Shown in pieces: positions 1 to 12,300 of a DNA stretch of 64,000 nt. Numbering within the stretch: the first letter of the stretch is position 1; every line of letters starts with the position of its first letter. The DNA is taken from positions 6,882,001 through 6,946,000 of the forward strand of contig OZ316898.1 of the NCBI GenBank assembly GCA_973895155.1, in the 5' to 3' direction. Below the pieces are notes generated by a model. It saw only the letters and a program-made list of their open reading frames with translations. It was not told where the DNA came from and ran no database searches. Source of the stretch: Marsupella aquatica (taxonomy: Eukaryota; Marchantiophyta). Position numbers and translations under genes: made by a program.

Positions 1-2237
1 ATCAGGTTGAATTTTGTACACTAGCCAGTTTGTCACCTAACCACAGAATCTAATTGATATCTCAGGTCTGGGGAGATCTCATGGTCAGAAAGTAGTCTGG
101 GAAAATTAGATTAAAACAATTTCTTGCGTCTTTTCCATAGCATTCGATGCCATTAGCCACCCTGACAAAACACAAAAAGCTTTAAAAATTACTGGCCACA
201 AACCCAACTTTGGGCATGGGGAATTTATTTATTTATTTTCCCAAATAAATAAACAACTTTATTCATAGGCGAAAGCAAGGACAATAGTATATGTGCTATC
301 CCCCAAAACCCATCCACGAAACCAGAGCCCAGCCTAGGGGAAGGAAGAAGCAAAACCAATGACTGCTAGAAGAAGGAGAGCTCAAAAGATAGAAAAAAAA
401 GGGGGCGGGGGGAGGGGGGGATCACAGCCCTTCTATGGATCTAATGACACACACACTAAGTGCAAAATCAAACCGTCAAATTGAAGGGGTTGCCTGATGA
501 CGTGAACCGTTGGGCAACCACGAAGCACATTGCTGTACTTCTGAAGTGCAACAAACAGCTCCATTATGATTGAAGCTGCAAAACTCGGATCTGCAAACGG
601 CTTTTACGAAAATCAGACTATTATGGTCCTTATCGAGTCACTATGATTATTGAATTTAATATTTTGTTATCAATAGTATGAAGTGTTCAATCAAAATAGT
701 TTATGTATACTAAAATGTAGGAACTATTATAATACAAACACCACGTAAAGCGAGATATATAGATTTTTAAAAGAAAACGTTTTAATCATATGTATCATTT
801 ATCTTTGGCCAAAGTTCACTTTACAGAAGACAAGACCTGGCACGAGGCCACTTGAGCACTTGGGGTGTGAAAGTTTACAAGTCATAGTTGGACTGAAGTG
901 GGTCCCTAGACTTTAGTCCTCGTGCCTCTTGGGGTGTGAAAGTTTACAAGTCTTAGGTGGACTGAACTTGTGGGTCCCTAGACTTTAGTCTGCTTGAGTG
1001 TACTGTACCCTTATCTATTTTTAAATCACCTAGAGATGGTTTAAAAATATGATCAAGAGTACATACTAGTTGTTAGCTTGCATATTTAGTCAATTATTAA
1101 ATTCATTATTATTTATCAAATTTCCAAATTATTCCCAGTGAAGCCTACTGATGGGGAGAACAAGGAGGCCAGAGAGGCCTTTAAGGAAAAAAGACGAACA
1201 AGGCCACCAAGAGAAACAGCAGCAGGGGCTCAGTTACCACTGGAAAACAGTGCACCATTCCAACTCTAACCAGTACCAAAACCTGCCTCTCATCACTCGC
1301 ACAGCATACATGGTTGTAATTGTTGAATGATCTTCTTACATTGCCTTTGAATAGTCTTTCCTTACAGTGTTTCCAACCGTTACTGGGTTGGTCTATTGTA
1401 ACACTGTGTTGACTAAACCCAATAAAGTTCAACAAAAAAAAGTAACCCCATGGGTTAATGTAACTTACTCTATATTTGTGGCCTTACTGGGTTTTTGGGT
1501 ATTGGATCTGTATATGAATTGTTGTAGAGGGCACTGGCTAAATAGAGGATTCATCCCTTGCATTCCTAGGTTCTCCAAGATCTAATGATTAGTATTTGAC
1601 TGTGCCTGTGTCAGGAGGTACTGATATCATCCTTGCTATACATTGGACACTAAGAAAAGACTACTCTTTAAGATGTATCAAATGTATACAGGAAGCAAAT
1701 AGTGTGCACCCTTGGAGATGCTCTTAGCCATTGATTTCTTTCTGATGTTTTGGCTTTGGTATCCAGTGGATTATTATGGGAAAAGAGTACTAGTACAAGT
1801 GCACGTTTTTTCTTGTAAAGTGATCCAAAGAGAGCTGGGTATCCGTCATGGCCAAATCTCTACCATGTCGCCACACAGGTTGGGGGGATCCTTTTACATG
1901 ATTGGGTGGTGGGCCTCATTGAAAAGGCCCATAAAATAAATGGTGGAGTAATTAATGAAAAATATGTGGTAGGGAGCAGTTTTGAGAGGAGGGATATGAG
2001 TGCTTTATTAAAATATTAAAGGGACAAAATGAAATCCAAAGTCACTGAAAATATTACAGAGTACACCCTAATGGGGCATATGTGAAGTTTATTAAGTGTG
2101 ATATAAAAACCATCAGTTGTCTCGAGCATGATCTACCATGATCTAGCAATACCTTAGCAACAAGCTAGGTTTATGGTTCCCACCATTGATTAAGCACCCC
2201 AATGACCTACAAACAGATTTTTCGGCAAATGAAGCTT
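1..2237. other. AT-rich intergenic DNA, no gene recognised
   Basis: No open frame here resembles a protein I know. The DNA is AT-rich and short of CpG, as in methylated intergenic plant DNA. It holds a purine/G-rich run near 390-420 and a two-copy direct repeat at 862-995, listed separately. The short frames at 1181-1939 have no recognisable domain and no splice-consistent continuation. Confidence 0.6.
862..995. repeat. Two-copy direct repeat, about 70 bp units
   Basis: Two adjacent copies share the words cttggggtgtgaaagtttac, then aagtc, ggactgaa, and gggtccctagactttagtc. The copies begin near 860 and 928 and differ by a few substitutions and a small indel. This is a local tandem duplication. 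No coding role is visible. Confidence 0.8.
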
Positions 2238-2379
2238 AAAAATGCCCAGAGAGACATGACTTTGTGGTAGCTCACTTGAGTAGAGGCTGATGGGTCTTGG
2301 GTTCAACTATTGTGGTTGACTCTTCCCTTTCTGTGGGGTTCACAGATTTCCCCTTTAAAAAATAAAAAATAAAAATGCC
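2238..2379 (+). mobile_element. tRNA-derived SINE, copy 1 (complete, with target-site duplication)
   Basis: A 124-bp body (2247-2370) is flanked by the 9-bp direct repeat AAAAATGCC (2238-2246 and 2371-2379). The body carries a box-A-like TAGCTCACTTG and, about 30 nt downstream, a box-B-like GGTTCAACTAT. It ends with a conserved 3' segment (cacagatttcccctt) and an A-rich tail. Related copies lie at 14926-15080 (+), 28335-28466 (-) and as fragments at 41660-41910 (-), so this is a dispersed family. Internal pol III promoter boxes, the A-rich tail and the TSD are standard features of tRNA-derived SINEs. Confidence 0.7.
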
Positions 2380-5300
2380 AAGAGGAAACTAGTACTGATA
2401 GAAAGTTTTTCAATGAAAAGCACACATCTAAACAATATACCTTCGAAACCAAATTTAAAGGAAAGGTTTGTTTTGAACTGAGGCTGAAAGCTATTCTTCC
2501 CAGGCCAAAGCATAATAACCGCTGTCCCACCAATACTTCACTTACCCAAATTTGGAATTTAGACTTTGGGTGTTAACTTTCCCCTTGATTGGTAATCAAC
2601 TTGCTTGGTTATACAATATATTGTGGTTGAGAGGTTTCCTTGTGAATGACCTTAAGAATAGCAAGTGAGCTGGACAACAATCACAGACACTATTGGCAAT
2701 AGGGTGGGAAATTTATTAAAGAAAAATTACCATAAGTAACAGGGGGAACTCAGGTAGTCCTTGAGGAACCTAAAAATCAGGCAGTTAGTAGACTCACTTT
2801 ACATGGGCAAAGAATGAGAGGGCACATTTCAATACCTGAATGGTCCAAAGGCCCACTCGGGGGCCTCAATCCAAGGGGTGTCCCATATCACGCGTGAAGT
2901 TTTGGGGGAACAAACACCCTAAAACTTAAGTCAATAAATTTTTTTAAGAAATTTTTTACCCCTAACTTAATGGAATATTCCAAAATTTTATTTTAAAAAC
3001 CCTATGATTCTTATAATTCTCAAAATTAGATAATGTTCTTCAACAAAAATTTAAAGTATTTCACTGAACCCAATAAAAACCCTATACTTATTCGCTAGTG
3101 ATGGGTTGGAAGAAAAGAAGTGAGGAAGAAAGAAAGTGATTTGCAACCAAAAGCCGTCGAGTATGCAGTTTATTACTGTCCTGAAAGAATTAAAGTGGAT
3201 CAAGAGAACACTGTCTTTAAAAGACAACCTCAGAGGTGGTCTAATCTTTGGCAAAAACTATGCTGCCAGCACATCAGCATATTTGGGGACCCATTGTAGT
3301 CCATGTAGGATTGGGAGAAGAACATTACAAGTGTCCTCTCAACTTCATGTAAAACCAACAGGCACTTTGATATGAACAGTTGTATGACATCTGAAAGAAA
3401 AAATTTGGAAGTGTTCTCTCTATTGTTTTCAGCTTGTTCTAACTTGTAAACTTGCCTTAGTACGGAGACTGTGAATCATGAGCAGGACATCTTTGGGAAA
3501 ATTAGAGAGACAGTTGATGGCATCTTAGCTTGGTCAACTTGGTGAAGAGTTCAAACTTGAGGCACGGGGGGCATCAAACCAATGCATAATCAAAGACGCC
3601 TCCAAGATAAGGTATTTGTGTGCAGCAAACCATGAGTTAGAACATATTTGTTTGTGTTCTGCCAATAAGGTAGGTGTTCATTGAGCATAACTTGCAGCTA
3701 GAGAACCAATTCAAGCACACAAAGGGGAGTTAGATGAATTGCTGGTCAGCATAATTGCAAGCTTTGAAAGATACAAGGTTCAAGAGTATTCATGATGAAT
3801 GATGGATTTGTTTGATGGTAATGACAAGTGAGGGTGCTTAGAATGGGATCTTGTGGATGTCAAGCTAGTCTTTTTTGGACTTTCTTGCGGGCTTTCTTGT
3901 AGTTGGTGATTTAGTAGGAGCTTGAATCTAGTTATTCTATTTTCTCCGACACCATCATACTTTTATCACACCCCGTTTCCCTAAATTACCACCTTCTTGT
4001 CAAATATGATCACTTGCCACCTTTTCTAGATTAATTAGTTGGGGAATGCTACACTGCCATTTGTCAGTCATGGTTTAAGTGACTTAGCCCTGGTTACTGC
4101 AAAAGACAGTCCTACAACCTGACCTGAGATAACCACATCAGATAATCTGACAGATTCCAACTTCTTTCTGTAACCCATACAGAGGGCAAAGCCATGCCCT
4201 AGCATACCTCTAGTGAGGGTGTGTGAATCGGACCCAACTAGACTGGAAACCAGATAACCATTGGTAATCCATGTAGCTCATAAAAAAAAGCGATGTTGAA
4301 ATAACACATCCAAAAAGGATAGAGAATAGTGGTATTTTACTAAAAAGATGTGGCAATTTAGTAAAACCCAGGGTATAGCTGTGGGGGCAGGCGCGGTTAC
4401 AGGGTGCATGCTTTTTTCCCCTCCGTCGTGGCCTCCCGGCCGTCCCGTCCTGTCCCATCCTTTCCAGTACTATCCCCTCCCTCTCCTTTCTCTCCTCCGT
4501 CTCCCGCTCACCCTCCCTCGCGTTATCATTGCCAAAAAGTGTGTCACTCATTGAGAAAATGTTGCCACTATAGAAATTCGTACTATCAAACAATGTAGAA
4601 GTCAACAAAGAAATAGGGGATGGAACACACAAAAGGGTACGCAGAGAGTCAAAGTTAGAAAAAGGGTTAGGCAAGCCCTAAGGTGAGAGCTAGGGCGGGA
4701 TAATATAGACATATGACATGTAGAGTGTTGGGCAACAAAGAAACCAAGCAAGCCCCCTAATGGCTTCTCTCTCCCATTGGTCCGATAATCTTCTCCCCTT
4801 AGTTTGGGGAATCCAACATTTGGTCACCAAAAATGTCACACAAATTAGATGACCTTTATTTTATCACATCCTTAATTTTCTCCCTTACCCATTTTTTCTT
4901 TGTCTTTTTCATTCCTCCTTGATTTTTCCTTTTCCTTCCCCACCCCCCACATGACTTGGAGAGGGCTTACGGTGTTGGACAGGCCTGTGGAGTAGTTGGG
5001 CATCAAGAGTTGAGGAGTCAGGGTCGGCAGAAGGAGAGCAGAAGGGTGGAAGAAAAGGGGAACATATGTAGGGTGGGGTCAGATGACTATGGAGTGAGTT
5101 GTGGGGGGAGGCATGGGCAGTTGGATTTGCCTTACATTTGGCCAGTGTGGAGAGGGCCGCAAATGGAAGGCAAGAGGCGGGAAGGACATGAAAGGAATCC
5201 AAACCCAAATTTAATAGGATAATTAATAAATTGAGAGGTGTATCCAATCCTGATGGGAGATTGGCAAGTCTCAAAGGGGCCCTGATAAATAATGGCCTTG

Positions 5301-6700
5301 CACCCATACATGCCACCACCAACCCAACAGTACTCACACCTACTCAAACACCTTAATTGACTTTCCTATTTAAAAAAACGTTGCCCCTCCCTTCCACCAA
5401 AAAATTAAAATTAAAAGAAATAAAAACCTTCTAAAGAAAGAGAAAAACTATCAATAAATGAGAAACTATTTTCTGGCTCTTGGTTCCCTCTCCCTGGGGT
5501 TCTCCCAATAATGATTGAGTGGAGGTTGTAACTTGTACCTCTTTATAAGTGTACTCATGTCAGTTAAATTAGATGCAATGCAGATATCATAGATTCTTTA
5601 TTCATGTATCTATGCGCATGGTTTATAGGTTATCCTAACTTTAGATAATCTCATGGTTCTCAAAAGTGAGAGAATAAATTTAAAGGTGGGCACGAGTTCT
5701 CACCAAAAGCTAATTTGTAAGAGAGGATGACTTCTTTTGGCAAGATTCTATATTATAGATGTAGATGCTAAGAATAAAACTTCAAAAAAAAAAAGTATAA
5801 CACATTTGAAAATTTGCAGTCAAAGTGCAGCACCGTTTGGAAATTTCCCTTTGGGACAAATTGAAACTAAATCCCTCCGGTGGGGGCCCTTTTTCCTCTA
5901 AAGAATTAAAACGCCAATGTTAACTTTTAGAGTGTTTTACAGCACCTTGGGGCCACTTGTGACTGTTTTTCACAAAAGCAAATTGAGTGTCTTCGTTCTA
6001 ACATTAAAAAAATTCATCTTCAGCATTTCCTTGGCCCCATTGTTTGCCATGTAGGACCCACACAACATACCCAATGGGCCCTAGTTCTTGCAAAGTCAAC
6101 TTCTTATTAAAGCGTGAATATAAAGAAAAACTCACCAGCTATGTTTTTAATGACAAGCAATAGCTAGATGCCTACATTACACTTTGGAGAAAATTTGGTT
6201 GTTTTTCCTTCTATTAGTCAATTTTCAATTTCTCACTAAGCCACACGCCCACCAGCCAAAATTTAAGTATTAATTCTAGAAATATATATCTTAAATCTAG
6301 GGAGATCTAAAGGTCCAAAATTAATCTAATAGAATCAGATAAAAAATATTAACATATTCTTCTTTACACATGTGATATATCCTTCTTGACACTTTTATCT
6401 TTTTATTGGTCATTTCTTAGGTTTATAGTTGCTTTTCTTTTGTTAGGTTAGGTGTTTATAGGGTTTGGAATGTTTTTTCTTTCTTTCAATGTACTTTGTT
6501 TTTTCCTGATTTATAAATTCGGATGCGACTTTTCATTAAAACATTAAAAATTGAGGTGGCGCGAAAGTCGGGTTAGTTGGCTCTTTTGTTGCTTCCGCTT
6601 GAGTGGGCCTAGTGGGATCATGTATCCCGCTCAAGGCCCCCGTATTTTTTACCGTTTGATATATTTATATAGTGTTTTTTGAAGACACCCTTAAAATTCA
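2380..6700. other. AT-rich intergenic DNA, no gene recognised
   Basis: No recognisable protein-coding gene. Open frames at 4210-4674 and 4909-5337 on the minus strand are low-complexity (pyrimidine-rich on the plus strand at 4420-4530) and show no domain. CpG is scarce until about 6.7 kb, where base composition changes. Confidence 0.6.
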
Positions 6701-8101
6701 TTTTCAATACAAAAATGTTCGGACGTCAATCGAGGACCGACAAAGGGACGCGTGCACAAGTACCATTCCTGCACCATTCGGCTGATCTCCAGTCGCACGA
6801 TGCCGTAGGCCCGTCAGCTCATGCGCCATCTGCGGCGGTGAGGCGGTCCTCGTGAGACCGATTCCGGCGTCCTACGTCTGGGCAACTCAACTTTAACGAT
6901 CAGTGTCGATTTCTCATCGACGGCTAGAACTTTCTCCCAGGGCTACGCGCGCGACTGACGACGTTGGATCAACGGGACCTGCTTTCCGCCGGGTCTGGCG
7001 CCGGTCCTCCGGGTGGTGATAATAATGGTGACGGACGAGATTAGACTTCCAGTCTGCTCTGATTCACAATTCATGAAGAGTATGAAAGTGGTGAACAAAA
7101 GGCGAAGAGTATGAAATCCAATTGACAATGCTGCATGCCTGCATAGGATTTCTCACTTCGAAGAGACTCATTGACAAAGCTGCGAAGATTTTCTGCTCGC
7201 CTTCAATGCACTGACGGACGACAGACTCTCGTAGCTCTGAGATGAGCTCTGCGGAGCAATCAGGGGCTGGCGTCTGCGTCCGGCCCCCACCCTGAGGAGA
7301 TGCCTGTGCAGTGAATCTGCTCATTATGGTGCCAAGTTTACAGCTCACACTTCACGAAATTGGATTTAAGTGGAGTGATCTGAACACTGAAGAATTTCGA
7401 ATTGTGTGCAGAATCGCCATCTACAGCGGTCTGGCATCATCATTCTCCTGCTGGACCTGAAGATTGCTTTGCTGCAAATTACAACTATCCTGGGGTGTCG
7501 GGTTCTTCACCACAGTACTTTATAACGGCTGCGCCAATTGGGATCCACCCAGCCTTACATTGCCAGAACATGAGCGGGATCATCCTAGAACTGTGTCCTA
7601 CATTCTGCAGGACTACTGCGGAGGACAAATTTTTGCCAGATCTGACTCCAATTTCATGGGTGACGCCCTAGCCATGCTCATCTGTTCCTGCCAAAGCGGC
7701 AATGGAATCCACCACAAGTGGAGGTATCATGATTGCAATTATGCAGTCAGAATTATGTAATCTAACTTGAATTGGATTTCATGAACCTCGCCAAGTGGCC
7801 GTGTTCACTCAATGATATTGGAGAAATTGATGAATCCAAAAAGCCGGAAGCGGACCCAACAGGTGTATTCTGTTGACCTTTTAGATGAGCTGAAATGTCT
7901 GGAGCGCAGGTTTCACGGCACGTTGTGAGGAGCCACAGGTAAACGGCGCCGAATTGTCCACCTACTTGATATGTCTGGGTCCCCAGGCTCTGCAAGCTAC
8001 TCGTGTAGCTGATGAGCTGCAAAGCCTGCTACCTCCGGGTCCGTTCACTCCCGGATTGCTTGTCCGGACGCTGAGGTTGGCATTGGGCCTCGGCTGGCTG
8101 T
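6701..8101. other. 5' part of a CpG-richer island, upstream of the 8.1-kb gene
   Basis: Composition changes abruptly near 6.7 kb, with many CpG dinucleotides (tcga, gcg, acg) that are rare in the flanks. The short frames at 7402-7760 show no family signature. The stretch probably holds the promoter and 5' leader of the gene at 8.1-9.4 kb, inferred from position and composition only. Confidence 0.4.
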
Positions 8102-9392
8102 GTGACGATGACAAGCATACTTATTCATCGGTGTGCGGGTCAATGCGATGGCAATGGATGCTGGCCAAGGTTGGCGGATGAGGCCGTGGGAGATAACGAC
8201 TTCCATCAATCTCCAACAGCCACAGCTAGCCCCGCGCGGCGGCATCTACCCGAGCAGATTGCATCAGATCGTCCACCCCTCGGTCTCCTGCATTCAATTT
8301 GGCATATCCGAAGCCGCGGAATCGTTAACTTCGTGATGATCGATGGGGCGTTTGTGGCGCGCTTGTGGAAGAGCATCCAATCCGCGGTGCAAGAATTCAA
8401 AATCTCGAGGATGCAAAAGAGGAGCGACGCGAGGTTTCGGGTAGTTGAGGTGATTAAGTGTGAGCGCCGCCATTTCTCGCCTTCGGGTTCTCGAGATCCA
8501 CTCGCCGCACGCTCTAATCTTTTAAAGCGGTCCGTTCGCCGGAGAGCTGAACAAGCTGCTGCTATCGTTGCGTGTCCCTTATGGGCCAAGATTGCAAATG
8601 CGAGCTGCGGACTCAATTCATCACGACGAGCTGAAGAAGCCAACGACGACGACGAGACAGGAGAAGATAGTGTGACCTCTGAAAGTGCACCGATTAACTG
8701 GACCAATTGGAAGGACATAGAAATCGAGAATTTCTCTCCGCGAGCTGAAATTGCGGCCTTCTCGTCGTCGAAGAGTATGGAGGAATTCGGGAGTCTGAAA
8801 TGGGAGGAGGGCTTTCTCACCACCAGCGCCAGCACCAAACCTGCACTTACACCTGCAGAAAGCAGCTCTGAAACGAGTCGGCGGTGGGAGAATCGGTACC
8901 GAGTAAGCAACAAGTCTCCGCAGCTTCTGCAGCCCGTGCGAGGGAAGCTCACGACGCTCTCCTGTCTTTTGAGGACGATGAGCTCCCGGTATGCTCGGAG
9001 GACTGGGAAGCTGACGTCGGTGAATGACAAGTTCAACGACTGTAGCAGCAACAGGAGGCCTGTGCTCACGCAATCGCAATCTGCTGCACCATGGCCAATG
9101 CAGTCTCAGCAGTTGCAGCATCAGCACAGGTCAAATTCGATCTCTAGAATTGGCGACAACGTCCCTGCGAAGCGATATGATAACCCGTTCCAAGATTTCC
9201 TGAGGCAGTCGTTGGCAGAGAAGCATCCGAGATCCGTGCATGGAACCGATTATCAACGGTAGGACGAATCGACGAATTCTTGAGGTTTATGCTGCCCTTG
9301 AGAGCTATAGTACATTGCATGGGCACCATGATAAGATTTTATTGACAGATCTATTGACAGTAGTAAAGCCCAACTCAGCTTGCAAGCATTAA
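8102..9392 (+). pseudogene. Possible OVATE-family-like protein, C-terminus split by a +1 frame change
   Basis: The open frame 8102-9262 (386 codons) has the island's CpG-rich composition and is low-complexity in its first two thirds: basic Arg-rich stretch, acidic patch, Ser-rich and Gln/His-rich segments. Near its end it reads VPAKRYDNPFQDFLRQSLAE, which resembles the start of the plant OVATE domain (Lys, Asp-Pro-aromatic, Asp-Phe, Ser-x-x-Glu). The frame then runs into unrelated residues and a stop. In the +1 frame, 9240-9392 continues with residues that fit the rest of such a domain (RRILEVYAALES, then HGHHDKIL and DLL, ending in TAA). Joining the two needs a single-base shift near 9215-9230, so this may be a pseudogene, a sequence error or a misread. 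The true start is uncertain, and ATG 8337 is an alternative. If real, the family are nuclear transcriptional repressors in plants. Assignment is tentative. Confidence 0.38.
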
Positions 9393-12300
9393 GAAGCTGG
9401 AATAAGAGGTACCTGATGGATGTGCGCTCACTCGTAGAGCTATGTGCAATCCAATGCTGGGCTACAGTCAGTTTGTGACTCGGATTAGTGGACCGTTAGG
9501 CCTATGAAATTCTCCATATGCGAGCATGTGGGCCAGTACCAGGAGAATCTGAAGACAGGCGGCACGGGATGATCGTTCTTGGTCTGTGGCTGGGAGGGGC
9601 GAGCTGATTTCGAAGGCGTCAGCTTGTGTGATAACGGTGAGTGTTTCGCCATTCCTGTTGCGTGCTTGCCTTCGGCCAAGTAGAGAGGTTGTAGGGCGTG
9701 AATCTCGTCTCCGTTCCGTTTCCATGAGATCGAAGAACGGCGTCGAGCCCCGGTCCCTGGCTTGCTGAACGTGCTTGTTGCGAGAGTAACGCAACTTTTG
9801 ATTTACTGCTTCACTGCATGAATGCGGTTTCTTGAGCATTAGTAAGGAACGACTTGGGAATATCAGAAAAGTATGGTCTATCTTGAGGGTTAGCTCCCTG
9901 GCTAGGAGTGAGGTTATGAGTGCCCTGGAGAGTCTGGATATTGGCAATTCGATTGTCAGAGCGTTCTCCTTCTCTGGCCTTCAAGACTTAGATCGAGCGG
10001 ATTTCGAAAATGAAGAGTCCATCATCATTATTTGGGATAGTCAACTCGTTTTGGAGGAATGGATACAGAGAAATTTGAGTATCTGTAGCCCGTATTCGTG
10101 ATTTTCTTTCAAACAGGCTTTCGAGATAGGAAAGAGGGTTAGAAATATCGTAGACGCGCTGTAGCATTCTGTTCCTGCAGTTTTAGTTGACTACTGTAGC
10201 ATATAGTCTAATCCCGAGTGAGTTAAGATTTTTGGGGCTGCGATGAAGAGGATCGAAAGTTTGACTTATACAATTGTTGAATTAATGTGGCAGGTGGTGC
10301 TCCTCTACATAGTTGTCACGACTTATCAGAGGCGTAGAGAGGAATCCTCGTCGAACACATTCTTGATCGTAGTTATTCTATCGCGACAGGATGTCTTGAT
10401 GGGAATAAAAGCTCGGAAATGATCGATGTAGCGAATGTTCAGTAGCAGGTGGGCAACCATTGGATCCAATCTCCAGGATGCGAGCACATTGCTTGGTCCG
10501 AATTGTCTGTGCTAAAGCGCTATGTGTTCCATCATCCACCAAAGCTTTGCACCCGCCTATGCTTATTCCCGAACCTCAATTCAGAGGATACCTCTGTATT
10601 CTGCACCATGTAATTACAACCGTCACAACGAGGGACGACGACATCAACTTAACCACCGTATTTCAGGTTAAATGGTGGCAAAGCATTAGTCTCGTAACTA
10701 GCAGCGTAGCTGTATGGTAGAGTTGAGGAGAGCAGAGTATCTGTTCCTTCCTAGTGTGATGCGTTCCCAAATGTGCAATGATTGGACGTGTGTGATCGCT
10801 GGCCTATATCATAGGCTGAAGTCTCCCCTGCCCATTCCAATTGTGGGCAGGCTGCAGTTGCAGTAAGTCGGGATTATGATAATATTTTTCCTTTTCCTCT
10901 TTTAAGTTGGTTCCGTTTCCCCTTGGTCAGTTGTTTTGGATGGATTCAACCTGGCTTACTTTTCCCGATGTATTGGCATTCGTGCTCAAGATTTTAACCG
11001 AGGTTGATTGTTTCTTCCAACAGTAGTCGGGAGGACCATAGATAATTCCGCGCCATCGATCCGAGGGAAGAAAGAACGAGAAACTACAGAGAATCCAACG
11101 TTCGCAACATCTGACTGAAGTGCTTCTCCACCATTTCTTTGATAGAGACTGACATCATTCACGACATGGCATGACTGAAGAAAAATGGCTCTGGTGTAAA
11201 TTCCTTTGTGATTCGACTTTCCAGTTCTGAAGATCAAGGAATTTGTTTAAATTTTATTTTTTTTCTTGCGGGCTTTTCCTTTTTTTCTTGCAGGCTTTTC
11301 CTTTTTTTCTTGCTGGCTTTTCCTTCATATTTTGTCGAAGCCCTGAGAGCGGTGTTAGCGTTTCTTTCAGCCTGATAGAAGCATTTTCCATGCTGATTAC
11401 TGTCCATCCCTGGAGTGCGGATGGACAGGGTCCAAAACAAATCAAGGTTTCTCTCGATAGCCGACTTGGTATAACAATATTCCTGACACGAAGGACACGT
11501 ATGACGCGAAATAGTTTTTCCTTCGTCATGCTATGAAACGAATCTTCCTGCTGTCCGCAGGCTAAGCTCTGTTGGGAACTACCGGTTGTCTGTTAAATTC
11601 GGACGGAGTACAGTTTCTACGGATCTGTCCCTGCTCTCGACCGGACATCGCCGAACATGAGCATAGTTATCCGCTCGCTAGCGGTATTCGTACCAATATG
11701 ACCTCAGCAGTCTTTTGCTGAATCGCTTGGAGGTGGACCCATGACTGACTAACTGAAGGCCTCTACAAAGCAATCCGTAGGAGTGGAGAAAAGTTGACTA
11801 GAGGTATTTTATTTCGTACTGGAGTAGTTTATGTGACGACAGCTTTGAACTAGTTTAAATGTGGGGTCACCAGGAGAACTGCAGGGAAAGCCACTGAACT
11901 GTCTTGTGGAAGATCGGATGTAGTATGGAAATTGTGACACTTAACACAAGACTGGATTAACGGCAAGTACACATTCTTAAACAAATGAACTTGATTGAAG
12001 AAATTCTGGTGAGGAGTTGTGATCCCAACATTTCTCACATCACAATCGAACATAAAACAAACATTGCATTACTCTCGAATGAACATCCAAAACAGTAGCG
12101 TTACATTCGACCTCCATAGTTTTTCACTTACCAGTTTACGGGGTGTGATGCAAGGTACCGGAAAGTTGTGTAGGGCAGACAGATGTACGCAGGCTACTGA
12201 TTCATTTGCTAGAAACGAGAATTGTGTCGCATACGGTCGAGGAAAAATGGTCCCTACCAGTAGACGAAATTATCGAACATAACGTCGGATGTGACAAACC

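Noticed and set aside
2247-2370. Possible tRNA gene
   Set aside because: Box-A- and box-B-like words are present, but no cloverleaf can be formed, and the A-rich tail, TSD and repeated copies point to a SINE.
4210-5337. Minus-strand frames of 154 and 142 codons
   Set aside because: Composition follows pyrimidine-rich low-complexity DNA. No domain, no splice context.
8206-9127. Minus-strand frames of 287 and 168 codons overlapping the 8.1-9.3 kb frame
   Set aside because: They lie antisense to the longer plus frame, are Ser/Arg/Leu-rich as expected for a mirror of GC-rich coding DNA, and show no domain.
9832-10101. Frame of 89 codons as a further exon of the 8.1-kb gene
   Set aside because: No acceptor/donor pair joins it in phase to the OVATE-like frame, and it has no family signature.
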